From Branchinecta lynchi (taxonomy: Eukaryota; Arthropoda; Branchiopoda; Anostraca; Branchinectidae): a stretch of DNA of 64,000 bases. Made by a program: the position numbers and the translations under genes. Position 1 is the stretch's first letter. The number at the start of each line of letters is the position of its first letter. Below, one piece after another: positions 55,301-64,000 of the stretch. The DNA is taken from contig JAKZAP010000007.1 in the NCBI GenBank assembly GCA_023053575.1, positions 13,731,508 through 13,795,507 of the forward strand. Direction: 5' to 3'. The notes below the pieces were generated by a model. The model did no database searches and was not told the origin of the DNA. It was given only the letters and a program-made list of their open reading frames with translations.

Positions 55301-55608
55301 GACACTTTAGACACAGTAAGTTCATGAAAATGGCAAAGTCCACTGTCAGCAAACATTCACATAAATAAGCATACCTCAATTGTACAGCAAACGGAATGGA
55401 CAAATAAAACGGCTTTTAACTGTTTAAAGGACACCTGAACAATGAAACCATACTTGAAGACACCATGGAGAATGTATTTACAGACATGGCCACGGAGAGC
55501 ATTCTTCTCCTGAGCATGATATTTTCAAAATAGGAATGTTCGTTTCTGGTGGTTTGCACATGCAGACTCCAAGACAAAAAGTGCAATTCATTCAGATCTT
55601 GTACAGCG

Positions 55609-56374
55609 CAGTCATACACAAATCCTCAATTTTTGCACATGGTGCCCCAACGTCTGGGCATGCCTGGAAATTATGGGCATGGTGCCCATACGTTAGGGCA
55701 CCATGCCCTGTAGCATGGGCGTGGTACCCCTGTGAAATTTGGTTAAGTTGACACTGGCTACATACTTAAATCGGGTCTTGTTCCTGTCCAAGATCAAAAG
55801 ATACCTGATTTCACTTTCTATCCAACCTTATTTTCCAATTTTCAAAATGTTAGAGCACTTCCAAGATACACAGAGTTTTGTGGAGGCCACTTCTTTCCCA
55901 GTGGGTTTACTCTATCCTTTTCCAGGTAGTTGCCACTAGGTTACTCAATCCTTTTCCATGTTGTAAAAAAGTCAAAAGTCAGAGTAAAAAAATGTAATAA
56001 GGGCAAACAAACTAAAGGAAATATTTGATCCAGTGAACAGATTAAAAAGCTTGCCTCATCCATGCTACCTAGCAGCAATTTTCTGAAAAAGGGATAAAAC
56101 CACTAGAAGAGAAGTGGCCTCCAAAAAACTCTATGTATCTAGGAAGTGCTCTAACATTTTGTAAATTGGAAAATGAGGTTGGATAGAAAGTAAAATCAGG
56201 TTTCTTTTGATCTAGGACAGAGAAGACCCTATTCAGGTATGTAACCAGTCTCAATTGGACCAAATTTCACAGGGGTACCATGCCCTTGCTCCAGGGCATG
56301 GTACCCCAGCGGAGCCCCAACGTATGGGTGTGTATGGGCACCATGCCAAAAAATTGAGGATTTGTGTATGACTG
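55609..56374. mobile_element. 766-bp foldback transposon, 8-bp TSD
   Basis: Ends CAGTCATACACAAATCCTCA and its reverse complement, with arms of about 300 bp and a loop of about 120 bp. Flanks GTACAGCG (55601-55608) and GTACACCG (56375-56382), 7 of 8. The empty site GTACAGCGCTGG is seen in the copy at 29.5 kb. CAG ends and an 8-bp duplication suggest hAT-like mobilisation. Confidence 0.85.
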
Positions 56375-57185
56375 GTACACCGCTGGCCGGATTGTATTGG
56401 AATTTCTTTTAGATATATGTTTGTGCTTAACTGGTTAAAAAATATTCCAGAAGAAGGGTTGATTGGAGACATTTGTTCATTTCTAAAATCGTCCGGTACC
56501 AAGAACGAATAAGAGCAAGAACTGCTGTCTCCCTATCTCTGTCACACAACCAAGCTGAGTCGAGTCGACTCCCGATGCAAACGAGCGGAGGAGGATCTTA
56601 CCCGGGACATCAAAAGTCGTTACCTCTACAGAGAAGGTGTAACGCAGTAAACCACTGAGGAAGAAAAATCGAATGGAGGCAGCAGTGATAAGCCTGTTCA
56701 CACTGGGTTGGGCAGGCGCTGGAACAGCGGTTGTCGGCTCATTGATTCAGACAAGCTTTCGGGGGTTGACAAGAAAATTCCGAAGCAATTAAGAATATAT
56801 CAAAATATACAGAAACTGCCATTTGTTCAAAGCAGATTTTACAAATGCGTCAAATTTAGTTAAAAGTACGACAAACTGTATATATATCTGTATTGGAAAA
56901 CCCAAAGGCCGTATACAGGTAACATAAGATATATGGTAACGTAAATTGTATCTGTTCTGGGTCAATTCAATTAAGTGGTGTCAATATCCAGAACAAGAAG
57001 AGATAAATTTTATTCCAGGTATTTGCTCTCATCTGAGAATATCAGATGAAAACAGGCAGATTCTTTAAAAAAAAAAGGCTGTGTTTCAGGTTTAATAGGC
57101 TCAGTAGAAATGAACAAATATTACGCAGATGGAATAGGCTTCTACTCTCACAAACTAACCAGAAACAATTTTGAATTAAATTTAA

Positions 57186-57345
57186 AAAAAAAATTGGACT
57201 TCTGTGTGGGTCCTAGACAAACTAGAACCCATGTGGCAAGGCCTCAGTACGAAAACCAAAGACTCTATTTGATGGGAAAATACACCGTTGACATCAAATT
57301 ATTTGTAAGTAGTGAACTAAAAGACAAACGAGATAGACCAGGTTG
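57186..57345 (+). mobile_element. Diverged SINE body fragment
   Basis: Blocks TGTGGGTCCTAGACAAACTA, TTTGATGGGAAAATACACC, AAATTATTTGTAAGTAGTGA and CTAAAAGACAAA parallel the body of the tRNA-SINEs at 4.1-4.7 kb. The tRNA head is gone. Confidence 0.6.
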
Positions 57346-57786
57346 AGGCGAACTTTCGTCTTTCGATTAACTACTGAATCGAAATCTAACTCACTAAATC
57401 GAAATGTATACAATTATACATTTCGGAAAAAAGAAGAAAAACACAAAATATACACTCACCTACTGGTATAATTTTGACTATTCCATGCTATTCTACCATT
57501 TCGGTAATTTCAGTAATCCTCGAAAGCCTTATTTACGTTACTCTTAGTTTACACTCGTCTGACAAAGTTAATACCACAGACGTTAAAACTCAATGGGTCA
57601 TGACTTCAGTGAGTGTGCTTCAAATCCCGGTTTGGATTGTATGGTTCTCCCCAGAGACATAAAAAGGAATGTCACAAGGGATTTCAATCTTCATATTGAT
57701 GGTCATGGTATAACAAAAGCGATTATGAATGACCATCATCAAGTTCACTTTTATTTTTCGCATCACTAATATTCACTAATCAGACG

Positions 57787-58487
57787 CAGTCTAGTACACT
57801 AGCCCCATTTCAGGCACGGTGCTCAAACGTCTAGCACCATGCCTGGGTGCTAGACGTTCAAGCACTGTACCTTGGATTTCATGTATGGTGCATGGATTTC
57901 AGTATACAGTGCATACAGAAAAAACACAGTTTCTGTCATCACAACTGAGCACCAGCTCGGACAGGGCTGAAATTACTACTATGAATTAGAGAAATCAAAG
58001 ACAATCCTTTATATATTTTTCACAACAAAAACAAAAGGGCTCTAATGATGATGGAGATGAAAAACCTAACAGCACCCTATCTATTTTCCATGTATTCTCC
58101 CTGTCTATTCCTCAAGAGCCAATAATCTGGTTGGCTGCTAGGTAGAAAAAGCTGAGGCACAGGACACTTTGTATGCTAAACCCTTGACTATGTAGAAAAG
58201 AAAATGAGGTTTTTCACATCTTTCATCAGCCAAGCCCTTTTGTTTTTGTTGTGAAAAATATATAAAGGATTGTCTTTGATTTCTCTAATTCATGGTAGTA
58301 ATTGCAGCCCTGTCCGAGCTGTTGCTCAGTTGTTATGACAGAAACTGTGTTTTTGATGTATGCACTGTATACTGAAATCCATGCACCATGCATGAAATCC
58401 ATGGTACAGTGCTTGAAAGTCTAGCACCCAGGCATGGTGCTAGACGTTTGAGCACCGTGCCTGAAAAGGGGCTAGTGTACTAGACTG
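57787..58487. mobile_element. 701-bp foldback transposon, perfect TSD
   Basis: Ends CAGTCTAGTACACTAGCCCC and its complement; arms of about 255 bp (57787-58043, 58231-58487) are highly alike, around a 190-bp loop. Flanked by ATCAGACG on both sides (57779-57786, 58488-58495). Confidence 0.88.
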
Positions 58488-58880
58488 ATCAGACGCCAGC
58501 GTATACTCAAACAAAATCATATTTCCTTCCAGTGTGACCAGACAAGAACATCCGCCTCGCTAGTGGCTATGTTGTTTTCTTCATAAATTACTCAAGTGTG
58601 TAACAGCGGAGACCAACGAGTATACACGGGTGACCAAGAAATGGCTCCACCTCCGCTCATTTTTGTCGGAACATTTTTAGTCGGTGGATAGACGAGAGAC
58701 CATTATTCTTACTCGTTGTGTGTTCTTGCCTGTACTGAAACAAGGACAGATGTAAAATGGAGCAAAAATCATAGCTTGGAAACGCTATTTGTATATGTAT
58801 AAGGGTTTTCTGCAGGCAATGTTAACGTAAGTCATACAGATAGGGATGATACTTGGTACTCTTCATTCAGGTGTCCTTTA

Positions 58881-59999
58881 AGCTAAACTATGTTAAAAAA
58901 ACAACATCCAAAATAACGCAACTATAGCCTAGTTTTACCTATGCTGTTGTCGTTTCTTTCGACGTTTCGGAGCAAATGCTGGCTCCGTCACGTATATATA
59001 ACACTTTTATAAATATGATATATAATTTCCCTACCCTCTGCTGTTTTGGTTTTGTCCGTTTTCTTCGCTTCAGCTTCGCTTCAGCTCGCAGCAGTAGCGG
59101 CATCTGCTATTACTGTTTCGGATGCGTCTATGACGTTCAGAATAGATGGCATTTAAGAGTCGCTGTGTTAATAGAAAATTGGGATCAAGAAATCCCGCTT
59201 CCGTCTTCGCAAGTTGATTTCTATAGTTCAGAAGTCTCAGAGTCAAAGATCATTAGAAGGCTCTTTGTGCCGCCAGGTAGGCTACAGTAGAGAAAGGGTT
59301 CTTTGGATATCTCAGAAATGTGGAATCCCGACAATGCGTTAGTTGCCGCGCCCAGCAATCGTCTACCCGTTAGCGAATTAAAGCCGGTCTCAAAATACGC
59401 TGTTTCGGTAGTAAAATCAACAATACTCTTTATTTTCTGACGTGTCACGTTCCCTTCCAGGAAAGTGTCAACACTACGACAAAACTGCATATGCATCCAC
59501 TCCCTTCAGTTGTTACTTGTGCACTTTAAACTAACCCACTTGCTGATCGCCCGTCATTCGTCTCATCCAATGCGGCGACACAGGGATTCCAAGTTCCTCC
59601 CGTGAGCAGTATGCATCATCCGTGACTAATTATCAATGGCATATATATGAGTTTGAGACGCCCTCTTGTACATAGCTAACCCTTGCGAATATTTTTCTTC
59701 TTTCAGTTCTGTTTTCTGTCTTGATGGAAATGTGTCGCTATACTGAAGACAAGAATGTTTGATGCCTGAAATCTTATCTTACCTTGACAGTAATATACAA
59801 GAGTGGATTTAAAAGAAGCAGAAGCTAAAAGTTTGGAGAGATGTTTGAATACGGACTGGCTTAGCGGAAATTCGGACGGCACATTGTCTAGGGACTGAAG
59901 TTATTCTTGATGTCAACCGCAGTCCTCTCGGTGTGTTTTTCACAGTTCGAGCCTTTGTGACTTGTTTTATTGGTTATATACTTGTTATATAGGTGCGTT
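58881..59999. other. Intergenic, possible LTR-like remnant
   Basis: The minus strand around 59320-59660 has a TATATATG box and an AATAAA in an order reminiscent of a solo LTR, but no borders or duplication are seen. No gene recognised. Confidence 0.3.
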
Positions 60000-60245
60000 T
60001 TATTGGATTCACTTTTGTTTGGTCAAAGTTTGTAGTTTGGCTCTTGTTTTGTCTTACTTGCGTTTTATTGAGTTCTTGTTTCCGAAAAGTCAAACTACAC
60101 CAAACTACGTCGGCGAGGCAGTTTGCAGTTCGAGCTCCGTAGTTTCAGGTTCGAAACTACAGCAAATGGAATAGACAAATAAAACGGCTTTGAAGCGAAA
60201 CTACGCCAAAACTACATCCAAAAAAACGCAAATTTACACTCTATA
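60000..60245. repeat. Dispersed repeat, uninterrupted copy
   Basis: Matches 54471-54611 plus 55378-55412: TTTGTAGTTTGGCTCTTGTT, GAGTTCTTGTTTCC, GAAACTACAGCAAATGGAAT, then ACTACGCCAAAACTACATCC. A fragment of its right part is at 53900-53960 in reverse. Confidence 0.65.
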
Positions 60246-60639
60246 TGACTAAGTCCAAAACACGCCAGTGATCCTCGGGAAGAACGAGAAAACGTAGCAC
60301 TAACGACTCAATCTCAACAACTCAATCCTGTGTTAACCAATCACGGCGATGTTTGGGAGCAGCTGTGATACCGCTTCCGGCTCTTCCTCTAGGTACAGGG
60401 CAGAATTACCACACAAAATCGCCCTTGCATCGGCAAGAAGAGTTGGTCATCAAGGGTATTATTCTCTGTCTTCCGAACCACCGACCGAGTGTTGTGTCTG
60501 TCAAACGACCCGAGCCAACCGCGACAAGAATTCTTTATGACAGAATAGTAAAGTCTTTTGGCAGTCGGTGCCACATTTTCTGTCAAAGATTTGTAAGCTT
60601 CAACGGGGAGTTTAAATAAGAAATAATACAAACAACAAC

Positions 60640-60645
60640 TTTATT
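60640..60645 (-). promoter_or_regulatory. LARP6 polyadenylation signal
   Basis: AATAAA on the minus strand, 171 bp downstream of the LARP6 stop codon. Confidence 0.6.
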
Positions 60646-60815
60646 TCTGATAATAAATAAGCAAAGTGTATACCTCCTTCAAACTACCGACCATCGAATA
60701 AATTAATAAATAGAAATAGTATGGCGATCGTTAAGCACTGTACACAAGTGTAACATATCAAAATATATAAAAAAGAACGACACACTCGAATATCACAGAA
60801 AAACGCGGAACACTC

Positions 60816-61099
60816 TTACGCTACGGCAACTGTATGTTCAGCGGCTGCAGCGAAACGCGCGCGACGGGCGGGATCACTAAACCCCTTTGTACCATCAGGA
60901 CCCAGGGGGTACCTGTAAACGTTTAGGGGGACAGCAAGGCTGAATCCCTGAGGTGAACGGCGGCCAAATGAATCGTCAACGGCGGCTAGGCGGCGCTGTA
61001 CCCATGGACTGCGGCACGGGGAGCTCGTCTCGCTTGGGCTCGAGCGGAAACCGCGGGGTCCTTCTGGGCTAGATGCGAGCGGGCTACGACTGCTCTGAT
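60816..61099 (-). CDS. LARP6: LARP6, last coding exon (SUZ-C-type C-terminus)
   Basis: 284 bp. It reads QSSRSPLASSPEGPRGFRSS, then SSPCRSPWVQRRLAAVDDSF and VYRYPLGPDGTKGF, and ends AAAEHTVAVA with TAA at 60818-60816. The PLGPDGTKGF block matches the LPRGPDNTRGF SUZ-C motif near the end of vertebrate LARP6, and SP.RSPWV..R matches the serine-rich region before it. The acceptor is TTTCTTTCAG after 61099, in phase with the previous exon (G plus AT). No methionine-started frame shows this exon, so it is easily overlooked. Confidence 0.92.
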
Positions 61100-61909
61100 C
61101 TGAAAGAACAAAAGATCGTCAGGTTTCGATCTCAAATAAAGGAAGCTAATAACCCAATCGGCGTTAAGTCTAGAACGAGGGTACGATAAGAACGAAAGAC
61201 AAACAACGGAAGACTTTTTAGTCCTGTAAATGCTGCATTTAACGCTGCATATTTATTTATGTTTGTCCGAAAGCTGTTACCTTTATTTCTTCTCTAACAC
61301 TTCTAGAATACAGAAATTAAAGTTCGACCTAGACGGGAATTCGACCTAGATAACATTACTATATAAAAATTTGTTCTAGAAAGAAAAAGATTCTAGGAAG
61401 ATACTAGGAGAATCACCGTGCTCCCCAGCTTTTTCTTGAAATTCAGTATCAAATTTAGCATCTCTGCTGAATTTTCGATGAATTTTATGCTGAATTAATG
61501 CTGCATTAACTGAGCGAAAATTTAAGTCCAAAAGCAAAATGCTGCATAAAATCCTGAATTAATTCAGCATTTTGGTTCGTTTCGGAGCTTTCGGACACGT
61601 TCAGTGTCATTAATGTGGTTGACACGCTTTCTCTACCAATTTTCGCAACGCGTACTGAAGTCGTAGACACAACTAACTTTACTGCCGCACTCAAGGCAAA
61701 GCCCGTTTGACAAGGGTGTGATGCATCTTCGAATTACAACCCGTTTTTCACGACAAAGACAAACTACGCTCCCTCTGATCAGTCAAGCTTTCAAAATAAA
61801 TCTGATGCTACACAGAAGGTGAGCAAGTCAAAACTTCTGAAGGAGCTCCAGGATGGAGGATCACTTTTTTTCCAATATTTCTCGTGCAATTTTTAAAAGG
61901 GAAACTCAC

Positions 61910-62246
61910 CTTTGTAACGGAGATTGCTTCTCTTCATGAACGGTGAACCGGATGGAGTTGAGTTCTGGGACGAACTATAATGAACCTGAAGCTGTTTCCT
62001 CTGCAAGTGAGGGGAGATTTCAGCGTCTGAGCTGCTGACGTTGGGCGTATCGACGCCGCTGTTCGACTGCCAGTCCGATCCAGCGCGGAGGATTGTAGGT
62101 CCACGTCGTCTTCTGCGGTCAGTGCGTGACCTGACATCGGAATGAACGGCTGGAGATTCTGGACGGCTTCCGCTTGGTGTGGATTGCTGGCTCTGCTTGG
62201 AGAGTTTGTTTGTCTTTCGGGGCTCTTTCTTAGCGACCTCGACAAC
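61910..62246 (-). CDS. LARP6: LARP6 exon, serine-rich linker
   Basis: 337 bp, 112 codons plus one base. VVEVAKKEPRKTNKLSKQSQ starts just after the RRM (compare VLIGMKPPKKK in the vertebrate protein). A basic RRRRRGP stretch follows, which may help nuclear entry or RNA contact. Then come SSSDAEISPHLQRKQ and SSSQNSTPSGSPFMKRS, matching the TPSGSPWVRRR motif of LARP6. Acceptor TGTATTCCAG after 62246; donor GTGAGT at 61909. Confidence 0.93.
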
Positions 62247-62559
62247 CTGGAATACAAGTATTTAAAACTTGAGTCTCTAGAGAAGCTTATAAAATTACTA
62301 CTATGGCTCAAAAGGAAGGGGAGGAGCTTATAAACGGAAGAAATTACTGCACTCTGTTAGAAAGAGGCGTCTTAACATGCTCGCTAGTTCGATCCTCCCG
62401 AGGTCAACTTATTGTTGTCCTTTTTTCAGGAAAACGACACACAATCTAGGATTCGCGCCAAACTCCAATGAAACTTCGCACTCGATTGCTTAGATAGTAA
62501 ACTTCATGTCCACCGTTATTTAAAACCTCCGCCAAAACTACGCAGTAGAGCAGACTCAC

Positions 62560-62702
62560 CTTGATTTGCCCTGATGCGTTATACTCAATGGCGGACTGAC
62601 GCGCTGCCTCTGTGCATTCGAACTCAACAAGTGCCGAGATTTGGAGCGCCATTTCTGGGTTGCGTGTGGCAACACTGCGCGCCTCCGTAGGAATAGTTGC
62701 GC
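62560..62702 (-). CDS. LARP6: LARP6 exon, second half of the RRM-like domain
   Basis: 143 bp. Frame ATIPTEARSVATRNPEMALQ then ISALVEFECTEAARQSAIEY and NASGQIK. ALVEFE is the RNP1-position strand, equal to CAIVEFEEVEAAIKAHEFM in human LARP6. Acceptor CTACTTTCAG after 62702 (2-base phase), donor GTGAGT at 62559. Confidence 0.93.
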
Positions 62703-63745
62703 CTGAAAGTAGAAAAGAAATTAGGTAAGTCCCAATCTACAACTTCTCTCTTGCCGATCTCGACCAGATCCGGAGTTTCAGCCTGAGCTTGATTCTCAGT
62801 CAGGTCGATGCTCACCGACCAGAGAAAAGTAATTCTAGAGAATAACGCGCGAACTTTGAAAAAGTGACACACAGTCAAATCGCAGCGACACTAGCTCCCC
62901 TAGAGGATACGAACATCCCTACTGAAACTCAACTATCACCGCATATTAGCCTTGCTAGAATTTTCTTTGTCCGCCACTGTACACACGAACAAAGCGAGCT
63001 GGGCGGCGCTGCGACGGAGGCCCATTTTTGATGTATGGGAAGGATAGGTCTTTGCTCGGGTCTTTGCATTACTCTTTAGAGTTATTTTGCTCTGTCATCG
63101 ACTCAGAACTTCGCTACCAATTTCCTAGACTCGATATATTATCTTTTTGTGAGCAGCCTATTGCAGGAGAACAGTAGGTAGCGGCATGAAAGTATGAACC
63201 ATTGCACGGTTTTGAAACTGGTTCCAAACATAATCTGTGATAAGAGACCTAACTTGATCGAAACAAGAAAACCTTGCGGGTTTTCCAAAAACAGTGACTT
63301 TCACGCTCCACCTGCTACAGTTTGTAAAACAACCATTTCAGCAAAAAGTAATCAAAAACATACATCACGATTTTCCGTTACTCTCACTGAAAGACAACAC
63401 CCAAATGTGGATTACGTCGCTATCTCGCCGTCATAATTCGGTTCACTGAACTTGGCTTGGTTTTCCTAACATAGACTACGAAGTAAGGCTAACAAGAAGA
63501 AAATCTGGCAAACATACAAATTCGCAGAAAAAGACATCATTTTTTATTCTGTGCTTTTTGATCTTTGATTTGAACCTTGGCTTTAGAACCTTCTACTGTA
63601 AAATGATCGACGTAGAAGTTTTACATAAAACCAAGTTTTGATTTTGTATGGATGGTCCGGTCCACGAGTATGGTGATTCTGCGATGGTTACTGATGAAAC
63701 CATTATGGGAACCGCTAAAGGATTCGGGGAGTCGCATCTGCTTAC
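62703..63745. other. LARP6 intron, nothing recognised
   Basis: Open frames at 63194-63436 and 63652-63963 (plus) are not gene-like; the latter is the antisense of the upstream LARP6 exon. Confidence 0.6.
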
Positions 63746-64000
63746 CTGGTCTAACAACTCTGATCGATGCAATCTGTCCAAATTGTGAAAAAAGTTCAGC
63801 CACGCCTTCAATGCTGGCTTTGTCATTGGGCACACCAATAGCGACGATAGTGCGGGATGGCGTTGTCTGGTCAATCTCGGGAAGTGGCGCTAGGCGGCGC
63901 ACTTTTGTGGCACTGTCGTTCACTTCCAGTTTGTCAGACTTCTGGCAAGCGATAGCCACCTGACGCCAGTCTCGGGTCTCGTGTTTGACCTTGAAAAGAG
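63746..64000 (-). CDS. LARP6: LARP6 exon, end of La motif and start of RRM (cut by window edge)
   Basis: LARP6 binds structured 5' UTR stem-loops (collagen mRNAs in vertebrates) through a La motif plus RRM. Visible: LFKVKHETRDWRQVAIACQK, the La motif/RRM junction (TRDW is typical), SATKVRRLAPLPE, then RRM strand TIVAIGVPND, helix VAELFSQFGQIASIRVV and RPG. This matches KVRR..PVP and FGVISSVRILKPGRE of the vertebrate protein. Donor GTAAGC at 63745, one base left over. The La motif and N-terminus lie beyond position 64000. The alternative, LARP7, is less likely given the SUZ-C end. Confidence 0.93.

Larger units (their letters stand above)
54471..55412. mobile_element. Old repeat interrupted by a cluster of nested MITEs
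   Basis: 54471-54611 and 55378-55412 together match the uninterrupted repeat at 60000-60195 (TTTGGCTCTTGTTTTGTCTT, GAGTTCTTGTTTCC, then AACGGAATGGACAAATAAAA). The gap is filled by TAGAGGTATGCTTAT-type ends (54614, 55377), a complete 210-bp MITE at 54701-54910 flanked by TA, and the ACCACAAACCCCTG foldback at about 54975-55300. Confidence 0.72.
56500..58728. mobile_element. Putative 2.2-kb insertion with CAAGAAC ends
   Basis: Ends CAAGAACGAATAAGAGCAAG / GTTGTGTGTTCTTG are weakly inverted. Flanks CCGGTAC and CCTGTAC match 6 of 7. Its left 150 bp resemble 230-370 at the start of the window. It contains a SINE-like fragment (57186-57345) and a foldback (57787-58487). Confidence 0.5.
55424..58880. 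mobile_element. TTAAAGGACACCTGAA element split by two insertions
   Basis: Three segments (55424-55608, 56375-56499, 58729-58880) align in order, without gaps, to the reverse complement of the intact 448-bp copy at 29235-29682. The breaks are at the 766-bp foldback insertion and at a 2.2-kb insertion (about 56500-58728). Confidence 0.8.

Noticed and set aside
59221..59496. Minus-strand 91-codon frame as a gene exon
   Set aside because: Unrecognised, no convincing splice sites; could be an LTR remnant.

Overview
This is a repeat-rich stretch of an animal nuclear genome. Four protein-coding genes are recognisable. All lie on the minus strand, are split by spliceosomal introns, and occupy only about 5.5 kb of the 64 kb. 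The species cannot be named from the sequence. Penelope-like, CR1/jockey-like LINE, hAT-like and tRNA-SINE debris, together with conserved metazoan genes (EDC4 and LARP6 families), suggests an invertebrate.

Genes, right to left (their direction of transcription): (1) LARP6, 60816-64000. The last four coding exons, with the RRM-like region and the C-terminal SUZ-C-type motif; the La motif lies beyond the right edge. (2) EDC4/Ge-1, an mRNA-decapping scaffold, 16981 to about 45496. I reconstructed eleven coding exons with matching splice phases; they give a 1190-residue model. (3) A BolA-family gene and mevalonate kinase (MVK) at 1303-2070. They share one uninterrupted exon, and the BolA stop codon overlaps the MVK start codon as ATGA. 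This is the most unusual gene arrangement in the window. The rest of MVK runs off the left edge.

Everything else is intron or intergenic DNA filled with nested, mostly non-autonomous transposons. Many have CAG-type terminal inverted repeats (TIRs) and 8-bp target-site duplications (TSDs) readable in the sequence, which is hAT-like: 6352-7986, 7562-7896, 21014-21200, 31479-33889, 35784-35939, 41523-41848, 42205-43046, 44106-44269, 45654-52257, 48805-50527, 55609-56374 and 57787-58487. Some are nested three deep. Other material includes a Penelope-like retroelement with a decayed GIY-YIG domain (14509-14910) and a long tandem-array tail shared by several loci; LINE 3' fragments with microsatellite tails; a 137-bp satellite carried inside a mobile unit; a 24-bp minisatellite; and tRNA-derived SINEs. 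Poly-G and poly-C tracts recur next to TIRs.

Layout: 1-1.3 kb MVK intron; 1.3-2.1 kb BolA/MVK; 2.1-16.9 kb intergenic repeats; 17-45.5 kb EDC4 with introns up to 6.3 kb full of insertions; 45.6-60.6 kb intergenic, mainly a 6.6-kb nested transposon and foldback elements; 60.6-64 kb LARP6. Splice sites, start sites and element borders are read by eye. No expression, alignment or database evidence was available.
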